DNA of 60,850 nt, taken from Marinibactrum halimedae (GTDB lineage Bacteria > Pseudomonadota > Gammaproteobacteria > Pseudomonadales > Cellvibrionaceae). Below the pieces are notes generated by a model. The model did no database searches, was not told the DNA's origin, and saw nothing but the letters and a program-made list of their open reading frames with translations. Below are positions 52,588 to 60,850 of the stretch, piece by piece (positions within the stretch are counted from its first letter, which is position 1; each line of letters starts with the position of its first letter). The position numbers and the translations under genes are program-made. The stretch spans positions 1 to 60,850 of the forward strand of contig NZ_JAJQVM010000034.1 in assembly GCF_021234875.1 (NCBI RefSeq), written 5' to 3'.

Positions 52588-53499
52588 GTGACAAAAAGGT
52601 TCGATATCGAAGCCATTATCTTGTTTGGTGAAGTGGTAGAAGCAGGATCATTCGCTCAAGCATCACGCCGACTCCGTCAACCCAGCAGTAACGTTAGCCG
52701 CCGTATTGCCAAGCTCGAACACGCTTTGGGGTATCCGCTATTACAGCGCACCACCCGCTCGCTTATCGTAACGGAAGAAGGTAAACAACTATTGCCTATG
52801 GCAAGGCAACTCATGGACTTACAGGAACAAGTTGAGCAATGGCAAAACAATCAACAAAGTGAACCTACTGGTATATTGCGCGTTACTGCGCCCAGCAGCT
52901 TTGCCCGAGGCCCTTTATCAACGTGGATGATTCAATACAAACGGTGCTATCCAAGCGTTACCATAGAACTCATCCACAGCAATGACTACTTAGATTTTCA
53001 AACCCACCAGCTGGATTTTGCGTTTCGACAAGGGCCTTTGCCCAACTCTACCCTCATCGCAAAACGCTTATTTAGCATTCAATACGGTGTATTTGCTTCA
53101 CCAAAGTGGCTCGCCACACAACCACCCCTGCTCGTACCCAGCGACCTTATCCATGCCCCCGTTATTGCAATGGGCGCACAAGGCAAGCCTTTACCGTGGC
53201 GATTTCGGGATCAAGTGATTCAGCCTCAACGTGTTCAAATGCTATTAGAAGAACCTGAACAAAATCTACAGGCGGCCATCACTGGCCTGGGTTATACGTT
53301 TGCAAGCCGCTACGACGCCTCACCTTGGGAAAAACAAGGCGCCCTCCAAGAAGTACTCTTAAATCATCGAGCAGAGCCCGCTCATTTTTATTTGGTGTCC
53401 AACAGTCATCGTGATCGTTCGTTAAAAGCAAAAACGTTTTTAACACACATTGAAAAATCATTGATGGAATTTGGAGAACCCGACGGACTGGTGTTTTAA
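52588..53499 (+). CDS. LysR-type transcriptional regulator
   Basis: 303 residues, starting at a GTG with AAAGAGG ahead. The N-terminal helix-turn-helix is SFAQASRRLRQPSSNVSRRIAKLEHALG. The effector domain follows (LRVTAPSSFARGPLSTWM; FAFRQGPLPNSTLIAKRL). It belongs to the DsdC/AaeR-like LysR branch often paired with a divergent oxidoreductase. It probably controls the neighbouring NmrA-like gene. Confidence 0.88.
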   Translation: MTKRFDIEAIILFGEVVEAGSFAQASRRLRQPSSNVSRRIAKLEHALGYPLLQRTTRSLIVTEEGKQLLPMARQLMDLQEQVEQWQNNQQSEPTGILRVTAPSSFARGPLSTWMIQYKRCYPSVTIELIHSNDYLDFQTHQLDFAFRQGPLPNSTLIAKRLFSIQYGVFASPKWLATQPPLLVPSDLIHAPVIAMGAQGKPLPWRFRDQVIQPQRVQMLLEEPEQNLQAAITGLGYTFASRYDASPWEKQGALQEVLLNHRAEPAHFYLVSNSHRDRSLKAKTFLTHIEKSLMEFGEPDGLVF

Positions 53500-53512
53500 T
53501 CGGACGCCCCGC

Positions 53513-54082
53513 CTAATTGTCAAATGTCGACTCAAACTTTTGCATTACCCAACCCATATTTTCACGCATAAAAGTGATGTCTTCAGGTTTCGCTTGCTTG
53601 GCTGCCTTTTCTATTTTTAGCGCCTCAAATCTCATCTCCTGAATGCTATTTTGCATCTCTTGTAATGTGGTATCGGGCATACCGCTTGATTTCATTGACG
53701 CTAGCATACTTTCTTGTTGCTGAATCATGGCATCCATATTCATGGACGCAGGCATTTGCTCTGTCATAACAACATAAATACTGCTCATCATTCGTTGGGT
53801 ATACCGTAGAAAAGGTTCAATGCCCTCAAAGCCTGCCGATTTTACCACTTTGGTCACCGCATCTGTGGCTCCAGCAGATTCTATTAATGTCAATTGAGCT
53901 TTAGTATCGAAGAGGTCTTCATCAACTTTTTCATTTTGCAATGCAGGAAATTGTTGCTCCAAATCTTCTAGTTGCATCATGGTACTTTGAAGTGAAGACA
54001 ATAAATCTTTTGTAAAAGGTTTATCGGCAGGCCAAGTCAAAGGCGATAAAAATAAACCAACAATGAACATAAATGTTTTCAT
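53513..54082 (-). CDS. exported hypothetical protein
   Basis: 189 residues with a signal peptide (MFIVGLFLSPLTWPADKPF). The mature part is predicted mostly helical and rich in Met and Gln (MDAMIQQQESMLASMKSSGM, LQEMQNSIQEMRFEALK), which suggests a periplasmic helical bundle. No family recognised. Convergent with the LysR gene (13-bp gap). Confidence 0.6.
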   Translation of the reverse strand: MKTFMFIVGLFLSPLTWPADKPFTKDLLSSLQSTMMQLEDLEQQFPALQNEKVDEDLFDTKAQLTLIESAGATDAVTKVVKSAGFEGIEPFLRYTQRMMSSIYVVMTEQMPASMNMDAMIQQQESMLASMKSSGMPDTTLQEMQNSIQEMRFEALKIEKAAKQAKPEDITFMRENMGWVMQKFESTFDN

Positions 54083-54390
54083 CGGAATTCCTTTCTGATC
54101 ATAGAGAGTATTTGTTTTGGGATTTGACTAGCATTTAAGCTGCTGCCAATCATAGCAATAAATAAAAACGTTGATGTGGTATTGCGCGTCATCCGAAATA
54201 AGAAAACCTGTTCTCAAGATTACCGTTACGCCATTTTGGTTGATATTAAAACTACCGCACCTATTTTATCTCGCCTATTTTACGCATACATTGAAATCCA
54301 CTGGATAAGCGATTATGTTCGAAATCAAAATCATAATGGTTCATATCGTCGCTGAAGCTGAAGTAACGTCAATCCACAGGTCATCATTGT
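54083..54390. other. 308-bp gap without a gene
   Basis: Nothing firm. It holds the divergent promoters for the exported hypothetical protein and the MFS gene, and a short imperfect direct repeat (CCTATTTTATCTCGCCTATTTTA, at about 54261-54283). Confidence 0.3.
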
Positions 54391-55695
54391 ATGCAACATC
54401 AAAATGTTAAGCGTTACTGTGTGCTAATAAGTTTAATTTTCGCAGGAGAAATGATTTTCAGCCTGCCTTTTCACATTGCCCGTTTTTTTCGCCCCACTTT
54501 CTTAACCGTATTTGACCTTTCCAACACCGGCTTGGGAGATGCTTTCGCGATGTATGGGCTTATCGCCATGTTGGTGTACTTTCCCGGTGGCGTGCTGGCG
54601 GATAAATTTTCGGCGCGAAAACTGATGACCTGTGCGCTATTAAGCACCGCTGCCGGCGGGATTTATCTGGCGCAAATTCCTAACTTATTGGGTTTATCGT
54701 TGTTGTATGGCTACTGGGGAGCAACCTCCATACTGTTATTTTGGGCCGCCATGATCAAAGCCACCCGAGAATGGGGCGGCACCTCAAAACAAGGCAGCGC
54801 GTTCGGATTGCTTGATGGTGGGCGTGGCCTTGTAGCGGCGGTGCTGTCTACCTTAGCAGTAATGTTGTTAAGCCATTATTTATCTAACACCATAGACGCC
54901 GTTATGGATAACGAACGACGCAACGCACTGCAATATGTGATTTATTTTTACTCGGCTATGACTGCCCTTGCCGGTGTATTTATCTGGTGGGCGGTGCCCG
55001 ATACAATCCATTCCCTCCCCTCCGCCAATCAAAATGTATTGACAGATCTGACAAACGTCTTGAAGAAGCCCACCATTTGGCTGCAAGCGTTGGTGGTGAT
55101 TTGTGCCTATTGCGCTTATAAAGGCTTAGACAATTTTGGCTTATACGTCGTAGACGCTTTGGGTATGAACGAAGTAGATTCCGCACAATTCACGTCAAGC
55201 ATTGCTTTTTTACGCCCCCTCGCTGCCATCTCAGCCGGTTTTCTGGCAAACCGAATATCTGCCAGCCGGGTTATTCTGGGTTGTTTCTCAATCCTTATCG
55301 CAACCTTTTGGGCTCTTGCGTTTTGGACTCCAATAAAGAGTAATCTCTGGATTATTTACGCGAACATTATCGTTACTTTTGCCGCCGTATACGCTCTAAG
55401 AGGAGTCTATTTTGCGTTACTTGAAGAGTCACAAACTTCTAGAGAGCGAACTGGCGCTGCAGTAGGCATTATTTCATTGGTCGGATTTACGCCAGATCTC
55501 TTTTTCACGCCACTGGCAGGGAGAATTCTAGATGCCTCACCAGGCATTGCAGGTCACCAACATTTTTTCTGGCTTATGCTGGCTATCGTTATTATCGGTG
55601 TTATGGCCAGTGCGGCCTTGTTGTGGCGTATTAAAAAACAGACACTTCAACTATCGGTAGGCGCTGAAGCGTCATCAGTGCGTGAATTAGGTTAA
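54391..55695 (+). CDS. MFS transporter, substrate unknown
   Basis: 434 residues with about 12 membrane segments. The family loop motif between segments 2 and 3 appears as GGVLADKFSARKLM. A large middle loop follows the sixth segment (NQNVLTDLTNVLKKPTIW). The N-terminal pattern with FRPTFLTVFDLSNTGLGDAFA resembles organic-anion/nitrate-type carriers, but no specificity can be claimed. Confidence 0.8.
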   Translation: MQHQNVKRYCVLISLIFAGEMIFSLPFHIARFFRPTFLTVFDLSNTGLGDAFAMYGLIAMLVYFPGGVLADKFSARKLMTCALLSTAAGGIYLAQIPNLLGLSLLYGYWGATSILLFWAAMIKATREWGGTSKQGSAFGLLDGGRGLVAAVLSTLAVMLLSHYLSNTIDAVMDNERRNALQYVIYFYSAMTALAGVFIWWAVPDTIHSLPSANQNVLTDLTNVLKKPTIWLQALVVICAYCAYKGLDNFGLYVVDALGMNEVDSAQFTSSIAFLRPLAAISAGFLANRISASRVILGCFSILIATFWALAFWTPIKSNLWIIYANIIVTFAAVYALRGVYFALLEESQTSRERTGAAVGIISLVGFTPDLFFTPLAGRILDASPGIAGHQHFFWLMLAIVIIGVMASAALLWRIKKQTLQLSVGAEASSVRELG

Positions 55696-55904
55696 TCCAC
55701 ATTAACACTTATATTGATTTACTGATCAAAGATAAAATTAGAATTATGACCCTTCCGGGGTTTTATTACAGATAAAACTCAAGCTATACTGCATCCTGTT
55801 TTTAACGACAAATTCGCTGTAAATTGATTTTTACTGCGAAACGTTAAAATCAATTTTACATTTGAAGGAATTATTAATTTTATTTAAAAAACAAGGATGA
55901 AAAC

Positions 55905-56585
55905 ATGTGTGACATAAAAGACTTTAGAGCTTTAGTAAAAAAAGACCGCCTAGAGGCCTTTAAAAAATATAAGCTTGACTTCAACAGTATGGATTTCGAC
56001 ATATTTGGAAACGAAGATGTAAAACCCTATGAAGTCAGCATTGACTGGAAATTTTCACAACCTAATATAATAAAAATGTATAAAAGGGAAGGTGAAAAAG
56101 CAAAAAATATATATTACCTCCCTTGGAAGCGAAGAGGTGTAACCTCGGTAACACTTGACAATGATTCTCCTGAGTTTTTTGTCACTTCTCATTTTAGCGG
56201 CTGTCGTTTTACAATAAATTATCACGACAATGAAGGTAAAAAAGTGACTGTAATGCATGTCGCTGGCGATACCGAAGGCGGCCAAAAGATAGAGGGAACG
56301 AAAGAAAGAGATCAGCTTGAAGAAGGTATAGAAGTAGATAATACACTAAAAAAAAGAAGGCTTTCTATCGGGGATCTCAAACAGCTCGGACAGAAAACCA
56401 GAGATTATATGGAAGCAAGAGAAATACAATTTAACACCGTATACTATCAAAAAGAAGCTCGGCTTTTTGGCTGTCGAACAGAGGCTGGAAGCTGGGAGTT
56501 TGTTGTACAAAATATTAGCAATGACGGAAAGTTGCTAGAGCCATTTATAATGAAGCATACTGATGTTTTTCCCAGCCAGCAATAG
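55905..56585 (+). CDS. hypothetical protein
   Basis: 226 residues. No signal or membrane segment. Notable is FFVTSHFSGCRFTINYHD near residue 90, followed by a charged linker (ERDQLEEGIEVDNTLKKRR) and a C-terminal FGCRTEAGSWEFVVQNI. The repeated GCR pattern and beta-rich parts suggest a compact beta domain. I do not recognise the family. AACAAGGATGAAAAC provides a ribosome site (AAGGA). Confidence 0.6.
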   Translation: MCDIKDFRALVKKDRLEAFKKYKLDFNSMDFDIFGNEDVKPYEVSIDWKFSQPNIIKMYKREGEKAKNIYYLPWKRRGVTSVTLDNDSPEFFVTSHFSGCRFTINYHDNEGKKVTVMHVAGDTEGGQKIEGTKERDQLEEGIEVDNTLKKRRLSIGDLKQLGQKTRDYMEAREIQFNTVYYQKEARLFGCRTEAGSWEFVVQNISNDGKLLEPFIMKHTDVFPSQQ

Positions 56586-56597
56586 CGTTCAAATCTC

Positions 56598-56644
56598 TGT
56601 GTCATTTCTTTCATAAACTGGTTATTACCAGAGGGGATGACACA
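56598..56644. terminator. bidirectional hairpin between convergent genes
   Basis: TGTGTCAT (56598-56605) pairs perfectly with ATGACACA (56637-56644), and an inner CTGGT-TATT-ACCAG stem lies between them. It sits between the convergent stops at 56585 and 56704, so it may terminate both. Confidence 0.5.
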
Positions 56645-56703
56645 TATCCAAATCAGACCTTCCCTTCGATTTTGAACAGCCTCACAACAGCGATTCTCAT
56701 TTT

Positions 56704-57207
56704 TTAGGTACTTATGCCTCTACAAAGTTGATCCGCTTTTTTTAACAAGGTCGGTATTCTATGCTTCCCATGCATCTGCACTATAGCTGAGTTTGCCTGC
56801 TGTTGACTAATACCAACCGAGGTAACAAAAAGTGGTTTATTGCTTTGGCCTCGGTATACTTCAGCCTGTAAAGGCGTATCTTTAAAAGCTTTCTTCGCCA
56901 CACCTACAACCGCTATTTTATTATCCAAAGCCTCGTATAAATGCATACCCAGCCCCCTCTTCTTCTCACGACCCAAGGTGACAAAGCCGTCAACGACGAT
57001 GACCTCAATATTGTCTGGAATTTCTTCGAGCAAAGCTAAAATACAAGGTAATTCTCGTTTATAAAATGCCCCTGGTTCATAAGGTTGAATGTCGGGTACA
57101 GCCTTAATAAAGCATTCTATAGGGTGACTGGAAACCCAAGAATCAAAGAGCACTCCAGCGGCCAATGCGGAATGATCAGAATATTGAACATCTATAGCTA
57201 AAATCAA
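56704..57207 (-). CDS. endonuclease V-like protein
   Basis: 167 residues, shorter than E. coli Nfi (about 220). The three acidic positions of the endonuclease V site are present: D6 in LAIDVQYSD, E52 in YEPGAFYKRELP and D73 in VVDGFVTLG. The GLGMHLYEAL block corresponds to the GLASHFG-type segment. The family cleaves DNA (or RNA) 3' to deaminated bases such as inosine. The short length and altered PYIPG motif indicate a divergent subgroup. Confidence 0.78.
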   Translation of the reverse strand: MILAIDVQYSDHSALAAGVLFDSWVSSHPIECFIKAVPDIQPYEPGAFYKRELPCILALLEEIPDNIEVIVVDGFVTLGREKKRGLGMHLYEALDNKIAVVGVAKKAFKDTPLQAEVYRGQSNKPLFVTSVGISQQQANSAIVQMHGKHRIPTLLKKADQLCRGIST

Positions 57208-57370
57208 CGTGATTAATTCCCTTCTAAAGGCCCTAAGAGTATCTTTGAAGTTGATTTATATCTCATCGGGAACTCCTTATATCTATAATGCGCCGATGTG
57301 CAGCTCTAAAGCATAGCGCAGTAATCAAAATGCATCAGTATTTTGCGCTCAGGTTTATTTATTAGCATAT

Positions 57371-58042
57371 TCATTTGCACGGAATTGAAAAATCAACATG
57401 GTAATGTTCGTCATGTCTAACCCACGACCTCTTTTTCGAAAACTGAACATGCTTTTTTAAGTACGCGCCATATTTTGTTTTTAATAGATTCGGCTGAAGT
57501 TCTGGATCAAAAATGACGCGCCATAAATCATAGCCTTTTTTTTGCGAATTCTTATGGAGAGCAACTACATGAGCGGCCAAAGCCTCGTAGTCGATTTCAA
57601 GACCATCATAAAACCCACCCGAATCGAACTCTATATCGTACCCTAGACGGTTGAGTGGATTTGTCGGAAGGTGAACTGACTCCCCTTTCTGATTTATAAC
57701 AGGCGTCATAAAGTCTACAGATAGACCGTTCATATGAGTTTTATGTGGCTTAAATTTACCACCTTCTTTAAAACCCGTTTCAGCATACTTAAATACTTTG
57801 TCAGGTTGCTCTGTTTCCAAATCTTTATATGAAGCGACGACAATATCTCTCACCGCAGAATGAACATAGGTTCTTCCTGCGAGCCTAGCCAGCGTGCTAT
57901 ATCCAATGTAGTTCCCACTACCAGCGGGTAAGCGAACACCATTTTCAAGTCGACCGTTAGAAGTAGTTCCGAAACAGATGCTCTCTTCAGATAATGATTC
58001 ACCTGAAGCAAAGATCACTAAAATTAAAAATATGGCTCTCAT
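57371..58042 (-). CDS. MepA-like murein endopeptidase (peptidase M74)
   Basis: About 223 residues from the ATG at 58042. The open frame continues to 58078, but those codons come from the MITE end, so they are unlikely to be original. A signal peptide is present (MRAIFLILVIFASGESLS). Metal-site motifs of MepA-type enzymes: HMNGLSVDF and the C-terminal HDEHYHVDF. RLPAGSGNYIGYSTLARLAGR is another family block. It would cut D-Ala-mDAP cross-links in the periplasm without sensitivity to penicillin. Confidence 0.8.
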   Translation of the reverse strand: MRAIFLILVIFASGESLSEESICFGTTSNGRLENGVRLPAGSGNYIGYSTLARLAGRTYVHSAVRDIVVASYKDLETEQPDKVFKYAETGFKEGGKFKPHKTHMNGLSVDFMTPVINQKGESVHLPTNPLNRLGYDIEFDSGGFYDGLEIDYEALAAHVVALHKNSQKKGYDLWRVIFDPELQPNLLKTKYGAYLKKHVQFSKKRSWVRHDEHYHVDFSIPCK

Positions 58043-58064
58043 TTTCTCTGTAATGCTAACGAGA

Positions 58065-58164
58065 CTGTAGAAAAACACTAACTATGCCTTCCCTACATCT
58101 CTCAAAATTAGTTTATTTTTACGCCTATTAAAGTCCATTATGCCAAATTTGGGTTCTTCTACAG
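58065..58164. mobile_element. 100-bp MITE-like element related to a nearby IS end
   Basis: The left end CTGTAGAAAAACACTAA and right end TTTGGGTTCTTCTACAG form imperfect terminal inverted repeats. The first about 70 bp match 60326-60395 (TGTAGAAAAACCCAAAT, then CTTCCCTACATCTCTCAAAA), which lies at the end of the IS1182-like remnant. So it looks like a non-autonomous derivative of that IS. No coding capacity. It supplies the upstream codons of the MepA-like open frame. Confidence 0.7.
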
Positions 58165-58239
58165 CCTCAACACCGCAACAAAAAGCGAGCGTTAATGAGT
58201 CCAGTCCATGTAATTTTTAGGTGATTTGCAACTGCCTTG

Positions 58240-58728
58240 CTAGTCGTTTTTATTTTCGTGCAGCCATTCATCTATTTCTTCCTTAATACTTTTAAAATTC
58301 ATTGTATTTGTATATGTTGCAGACATTGGTATCGTTTTATTTCGACAACGAATAGCTAATCTCTCAAGAGAATCGCCACCATCTGTAGTGCCACCTTCTT
58401 GGATTATGACTTCTAAGATTTGAGCTATATCTAAAACACCCTTATCCTCATTCCACATAGATTGCACAGAGTAGCTGACCGTTTTATTTTTATGATCAAA
58501 ATAAAACTCACTCTTTCTTGTGAATGCACGACCTAAAAAAAAGCCCAAAACTGCCAACAAGGGTAACTGTATGTATATACCTGGCCCCCAAGACGATACT
58601 GGATGAGTTAGCATATAGTGCCCGCCAGCTATAAAATTCACTAACAATAGGCAAATTAATAAACACAAAAAGAACCAAGATTTATTAGAAAGTGACAAAT
58701 CTCCATTTTTAATATGTTTAACTCTCAT
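58240..58728 (-). CDS. hypothetical membrane protein
   Basis: About 162 residues from the ATG at 58728; a TTG at 58749 would add seven residues. Two hydrophobic segments (FFLCLLICLLLVNFIAGGHY and IQLPLLAVLGFFLGRAF) precede a soluble C-terminal domain (SEFYFDHKNKTVSYSVQSM). It resembles small proteins with two membrane segments and a PH-like cytoplasmic domain, but no family is firmly recognised. Confidence 0.55.
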   Translation of the reverse strand: MRVKHIKNGDLSLSNKSWFFLCLLICLLLVNFIAGGHYMLTHPVSSWGPGIYIQLPLLAVLGFFLGRAFTRKSEFYFDHKNKTVSYSVQSMWNEDKGVLDIAQILEVIIQEGGTTDGGDSLERLAIRCRNKTIPMSATYTNTMNFKSIKEEIDEWLHENKND

Positions 58729-58826
58729 CCGCCTAATACTCCGTACCAAGGCAGACGAATAGGCGTAGTGCTTTAGCTATCCCAGCGACCTGCGGGAGAG
58801 ATTGCTGAAGCGTATTATGAGTAATA

Positions 58827-59282
58827 TCAATAAGTCGTTGATTTAAATTCAAAATCTTCTCCAGATGTTGTCACTTCAATTTTATCGATTTTCCAACCAT
58901 GCTCTTGGACGAATCTAACATTTTGTTTCTGGCTCGACCCTTTTTCTGGATAGTTTTCAATGAGAATCTCGAGAACCGGTGAATCTTGGTTCACGCTATT
59001 CAGACTTACTCGACTATGCTCCGGTAAAACTGCCTCAGCCTTGAAGAGAGTGAGAAAACGTTCAAGTTGATCTTCATTAACGGCATCGATCTTATCGTTA
59101 ACGACTGCTTTGGCCCTTGAACTAATGAAGCTCTGATAATCATTCTCAGACATGCTATTCATTGCTTGTATTGAAGCTAGATAATCCTTGTAGATAGTTT
59201 CCGGATCAGCTTCTGTTTTACTACAGGACACTAATGAAATTAGAATAAGAAAAATAAGAGAAAATTTTAGTATGATATTCAT
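58827..59282 (-). CDS. small lipoprotein, function unknown
   Basis: 151 residues with a lipoprotein signal (LIFLILISLVSC). The mature part shows YKDYLASIQAMNSMSENDY and FVQEHGWKIDKIEV, resembling periplasmic lipoproteins with a DUF4878/NTF2-like fold. That similarity is weak. It lies between two other envelope proteins in the same direction. Confidence 0.6.
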   Translation of the reverse strand: MNIILKFSLIFLILISLVSCSKTEADPETIYKDYLASIQAMNSMSENDYQSFISSRAKAVVNDKIDAVNEDQLERFLTLFKAEAVLPEHSRVSLNSVNQDSPVLEILIENYPEKGSSQKQNVRFVQEHGWKIDKIEVTTSGEDFEFKSTTY

Positions 59283-59370
59283 ATTATTTACTCAGTCATG
59301 ATAGAACGCCCAGTTATCCAGACGCCCCATACAGATCTTCAGTACCAATCAACAACGATAACACGCTTGC

Positions 59371-60273
59371 TTATTGTTCTTTTACAACTTCGGTCATATA
59401 GGTGTTAGGTACTGTACCTTTTGGCTTAAGAATATCAATAAACTGTGCATCGACCCAGAATATGTCTCCTTTATCTCCACCAGGTGATCGATGGAAAAAA
59501 AAGTACTTTCCGTCAGGCGAAACACTTCCAAAAGCCTCTGAATATTCGGTATTAATTTCATCTCCAAGATTTATTGAAGGCCCCCAAGAACCATCTTGCT
59601 GTCGAAAGCTAATATACAGATCCGCACGACCAAAACCGCTTGCCCTTTGGTCATCCCAAATTAGGTAGGATTCATCTGGTGCAATATAGGGGTGGGCTCT
59701 GTATGGTCCCATGTCAATTTCGTCAACCAATGCCCTCGGTTTTTCGCGCTTTCCATCAGTTATTGGCGAAAATCTGATATTGCCTTCTCCGACGGCATCA
59801 TCAAAATAGTACGTGCCATTTAAAGATGACGTAAGACGCATAATTGGAAGGTTATTGAGTGGAGCACTCCTGTCCATGGCATCCGACCACCCTGACTCTG
59901 TCCGTCGCATGTACTTCCTGCCCATATGTAAGATTTGTCCGTCTGCAGAAAGAAACGGTTCTCCCATTTTTTCTCCTATAACAGATTCGGTCCATTGTCC
60001 TTCATGCCACTCTACGACAACCAATGTGTTGTATTTATACTCACCACCTCTTCGGCGAAAGTAAAACGACTTCAAATCTGGAGAGATAGCGGCTTCTGCC
60101 TCTCTAAATTCGGTGCGAATAATCTCAGGGGCAAATAATTCTGGCGTCAAACCCGGAGGGTTCTGGCCAAGATAAAGCGGCGTACTAGATATTAGTCCAT
60201 CCTTAGTATTGTTATTGCAGGCACTAAGTAGAATCGAAAAAAGTGAAATGGTTGTTAAAGTTACTCTATTCAT
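59371..60273 (-). CDS. PD40/TolB-like beta-propeller lipoprotein
   Basis: 300 residues, lipobox in SILLSAC. Repeated blades of the PD40 (WD40-like) kind: AAISPDLKSFYFRRRGG, PYIAPDESYLIWDDQR, GSVSPDGKYFFFHRSPGG with RADLYISFRQQDGSWG. It is probably anchored in the envelope and binds protein or sugar partners. Role unknown; not an enzyme by visible motifs. Confidence 0.8.
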   Translation of the reverse strand: MNRVTLTTISLFSILLSACNNNTKDGLISSTPLYLGQNPPGLTPELFAPEIIRTEFREAEAAISPDLKSFYFRRRGGEYKYNTLVVVEWHEGQWTESVIGEKMGEPFLSADGQILHMGRKYMRRTESGWSDAMDRSAPLNNLPIMRLTSSLNGTYYFDDAVGEGNIRFSPITDGKREKPRALVDEIDMGPYRAHPYIAPDESYLIWDDQRASGFGRADLYISFRQQDGSWGPSINLGDEINTEYSEAFGSVSPDGKYFFFHRSPGGDKGDIFWVDAQFIDILKPKGTVPNTYMTEVVKEQ

Positions 60274-60325
60274 TAAGACCTTCTAGGCGCAACGGCCAAA
60301 AATGGCATTTAGTGTACCTAACTAG

Positions 60326-60604
60326 GTTGTAGAAAAACCCAAATCATAGCTTCCCTACATCTCTCAAAACTTGTTTATTTTTGCGCCAAAAAAGTCAAGC
60401 ACTACTAAAATTCTGGCACCACCTTACAAATTGATCAACAAACAAGCTATTCAATCGGTCAATTTGTCGAAATGACGGCAATTTGGGCCGTTAGGGCTTA
60501 AGATTCCCATAATTTACCAGCTTCTCAATATTATACACCAGACAAAAGAGCTGCCACTGGCCATTCACTTTGGTTTTTCCACGCAAGCTAAATTTCTTTT
60601 GCAT
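60326..60604 (-). pseudogene. 3' end remnant of an IS1182-type transposase
   Basis: Minus-strand codons 60604-60491 read MQKKFSLRGKTKVNGQWQLF, then CLVYNIEKLVNYG and a stop. This is the conserved C-terminus of IS1182-family transposases. Beyond the stop, the outer end carries TTGTAGAAAAACCC at about 60327, matching the MITE at 58065. The 5' part of the transposase is missing and is replaced by IS66 sequence. Confidence 0.75.
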
Positions 60605-60840
60605 TGGCCTATTTCTATGATGAGCTTGTCCAAGGGCTGGGGCTGTGTGGGTTCTTTATGGGGTTGTACGACCACGGTTGCAAAAGCTTGCTTTGCTTGA
60701 GCTTTCTTTCGTTCGGACAGTTTGATGCTGAAATATTTAGGGTTGACGTTATGTTGCTTGCAGAATTCCACTTGGGTTAGCTCAGATTTTTCAAATTCTG
60801 ACAAAAGGTGGGGCCAGTTGTAACGGCGATATTTGGGCAT
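60565..60840 (-). pseudogene. IS66-type accessory protein TnpA fused out of frame to the IS1182 remnant
   Basis: The first about 78 residues (RRYNWPHLLSEFEKSELTQV, FCKQHNVNPKYFSIKLSERKK, LDKLIIEIGQ) are the helix-turn-helix TnpA protein of IS66 elements. After IEIGQ the frame enters the IS1182 tail in a different frame, adds KRNLACVEKPK and stops. The junction lies at about 60600-60608. The start is at 60840; the rest of the IS66 element, if any, is outside the window. Confidence 0.7.
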
Positions 60841-60850
60841 GGTAGCCTCC

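Overview
The window looks like a marine, polysaccharide-degrading gammaproteobacterium. The signs are a TonB-dependent receptor feeding several surface lipoprotein glycosidases, an N-acetylglucosamine (GlcNAc) route using NagB-II, and a dif site that matches the Escherichia coli dif at 27 of 28 positions. Both window ends lie in insertion sequence DNA (IS5-type on the left, IS66/IS1182-type remnants on the right), as is common for a contig that stops in repeats.

Layout. 1-2.6 kb: IS5-type transposase fragment, a small interrupted ORF, a RAYT-type transposase and a PIN-type toxin-antitoxin pair. 2584-2611: chromosome dimer resolution site dif, placing the window at the replication terminus. 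2.7-6.8 kb: folate-independent methionine synthase MesD with MesX, a MetR-like regulator and a flavin reductase-like protein. 7.1-9.1 kb: exported beta-propeller protein.

9.1-38.2 kb: a large high-mannose N-glycan utilisation locus. GH85 would cut the glycan from its protein, four GH92 alpha-mannosidases trim mannose, a cytoplasmic GH2 beta-mannosidase opens the Man-beta-GlcNAc core, and two transporters (MFS and SSF) import products. Mannose goes through an AGE-family isomerase and a PfkB kinase. GlcNAc goes through a BadF-type kinase, NagA and NagB-II. Both routes end at fructose 6-phosphate. A LacI regulator sits in the middle, with perfect palindromic operators on both sides. An alanine racemase ends the run.

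38.3-47.4 kb: the least explained part. An unrecognised two-gene module (A and B) occurs twice in direct orientation, exactly 5766 bp apart. Each copy is followed by a convergent tyrosine integrase gene, intact in copy 2 and a deleted relic in copy 1. The copies flank a LruC/GEVED surface protein and a lipoprotein. Divergence between the copies is confined to internal blocks of A and B, while their ends are nearly identical.

47.5-60.9 kb: a J-domain protein, a secreted protein with two CBM6-like domains, an NmrA-like oxidoreductase with a divergent LysR regulator, an MFS carrier, an endonuclease V-like protein, a MepA-like endopeptidase, lipoproteins, a 100-bp MITE-like element and a chimeric IS remnant. 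Gene functions are read from motifs and family knowledge; no database search was run.
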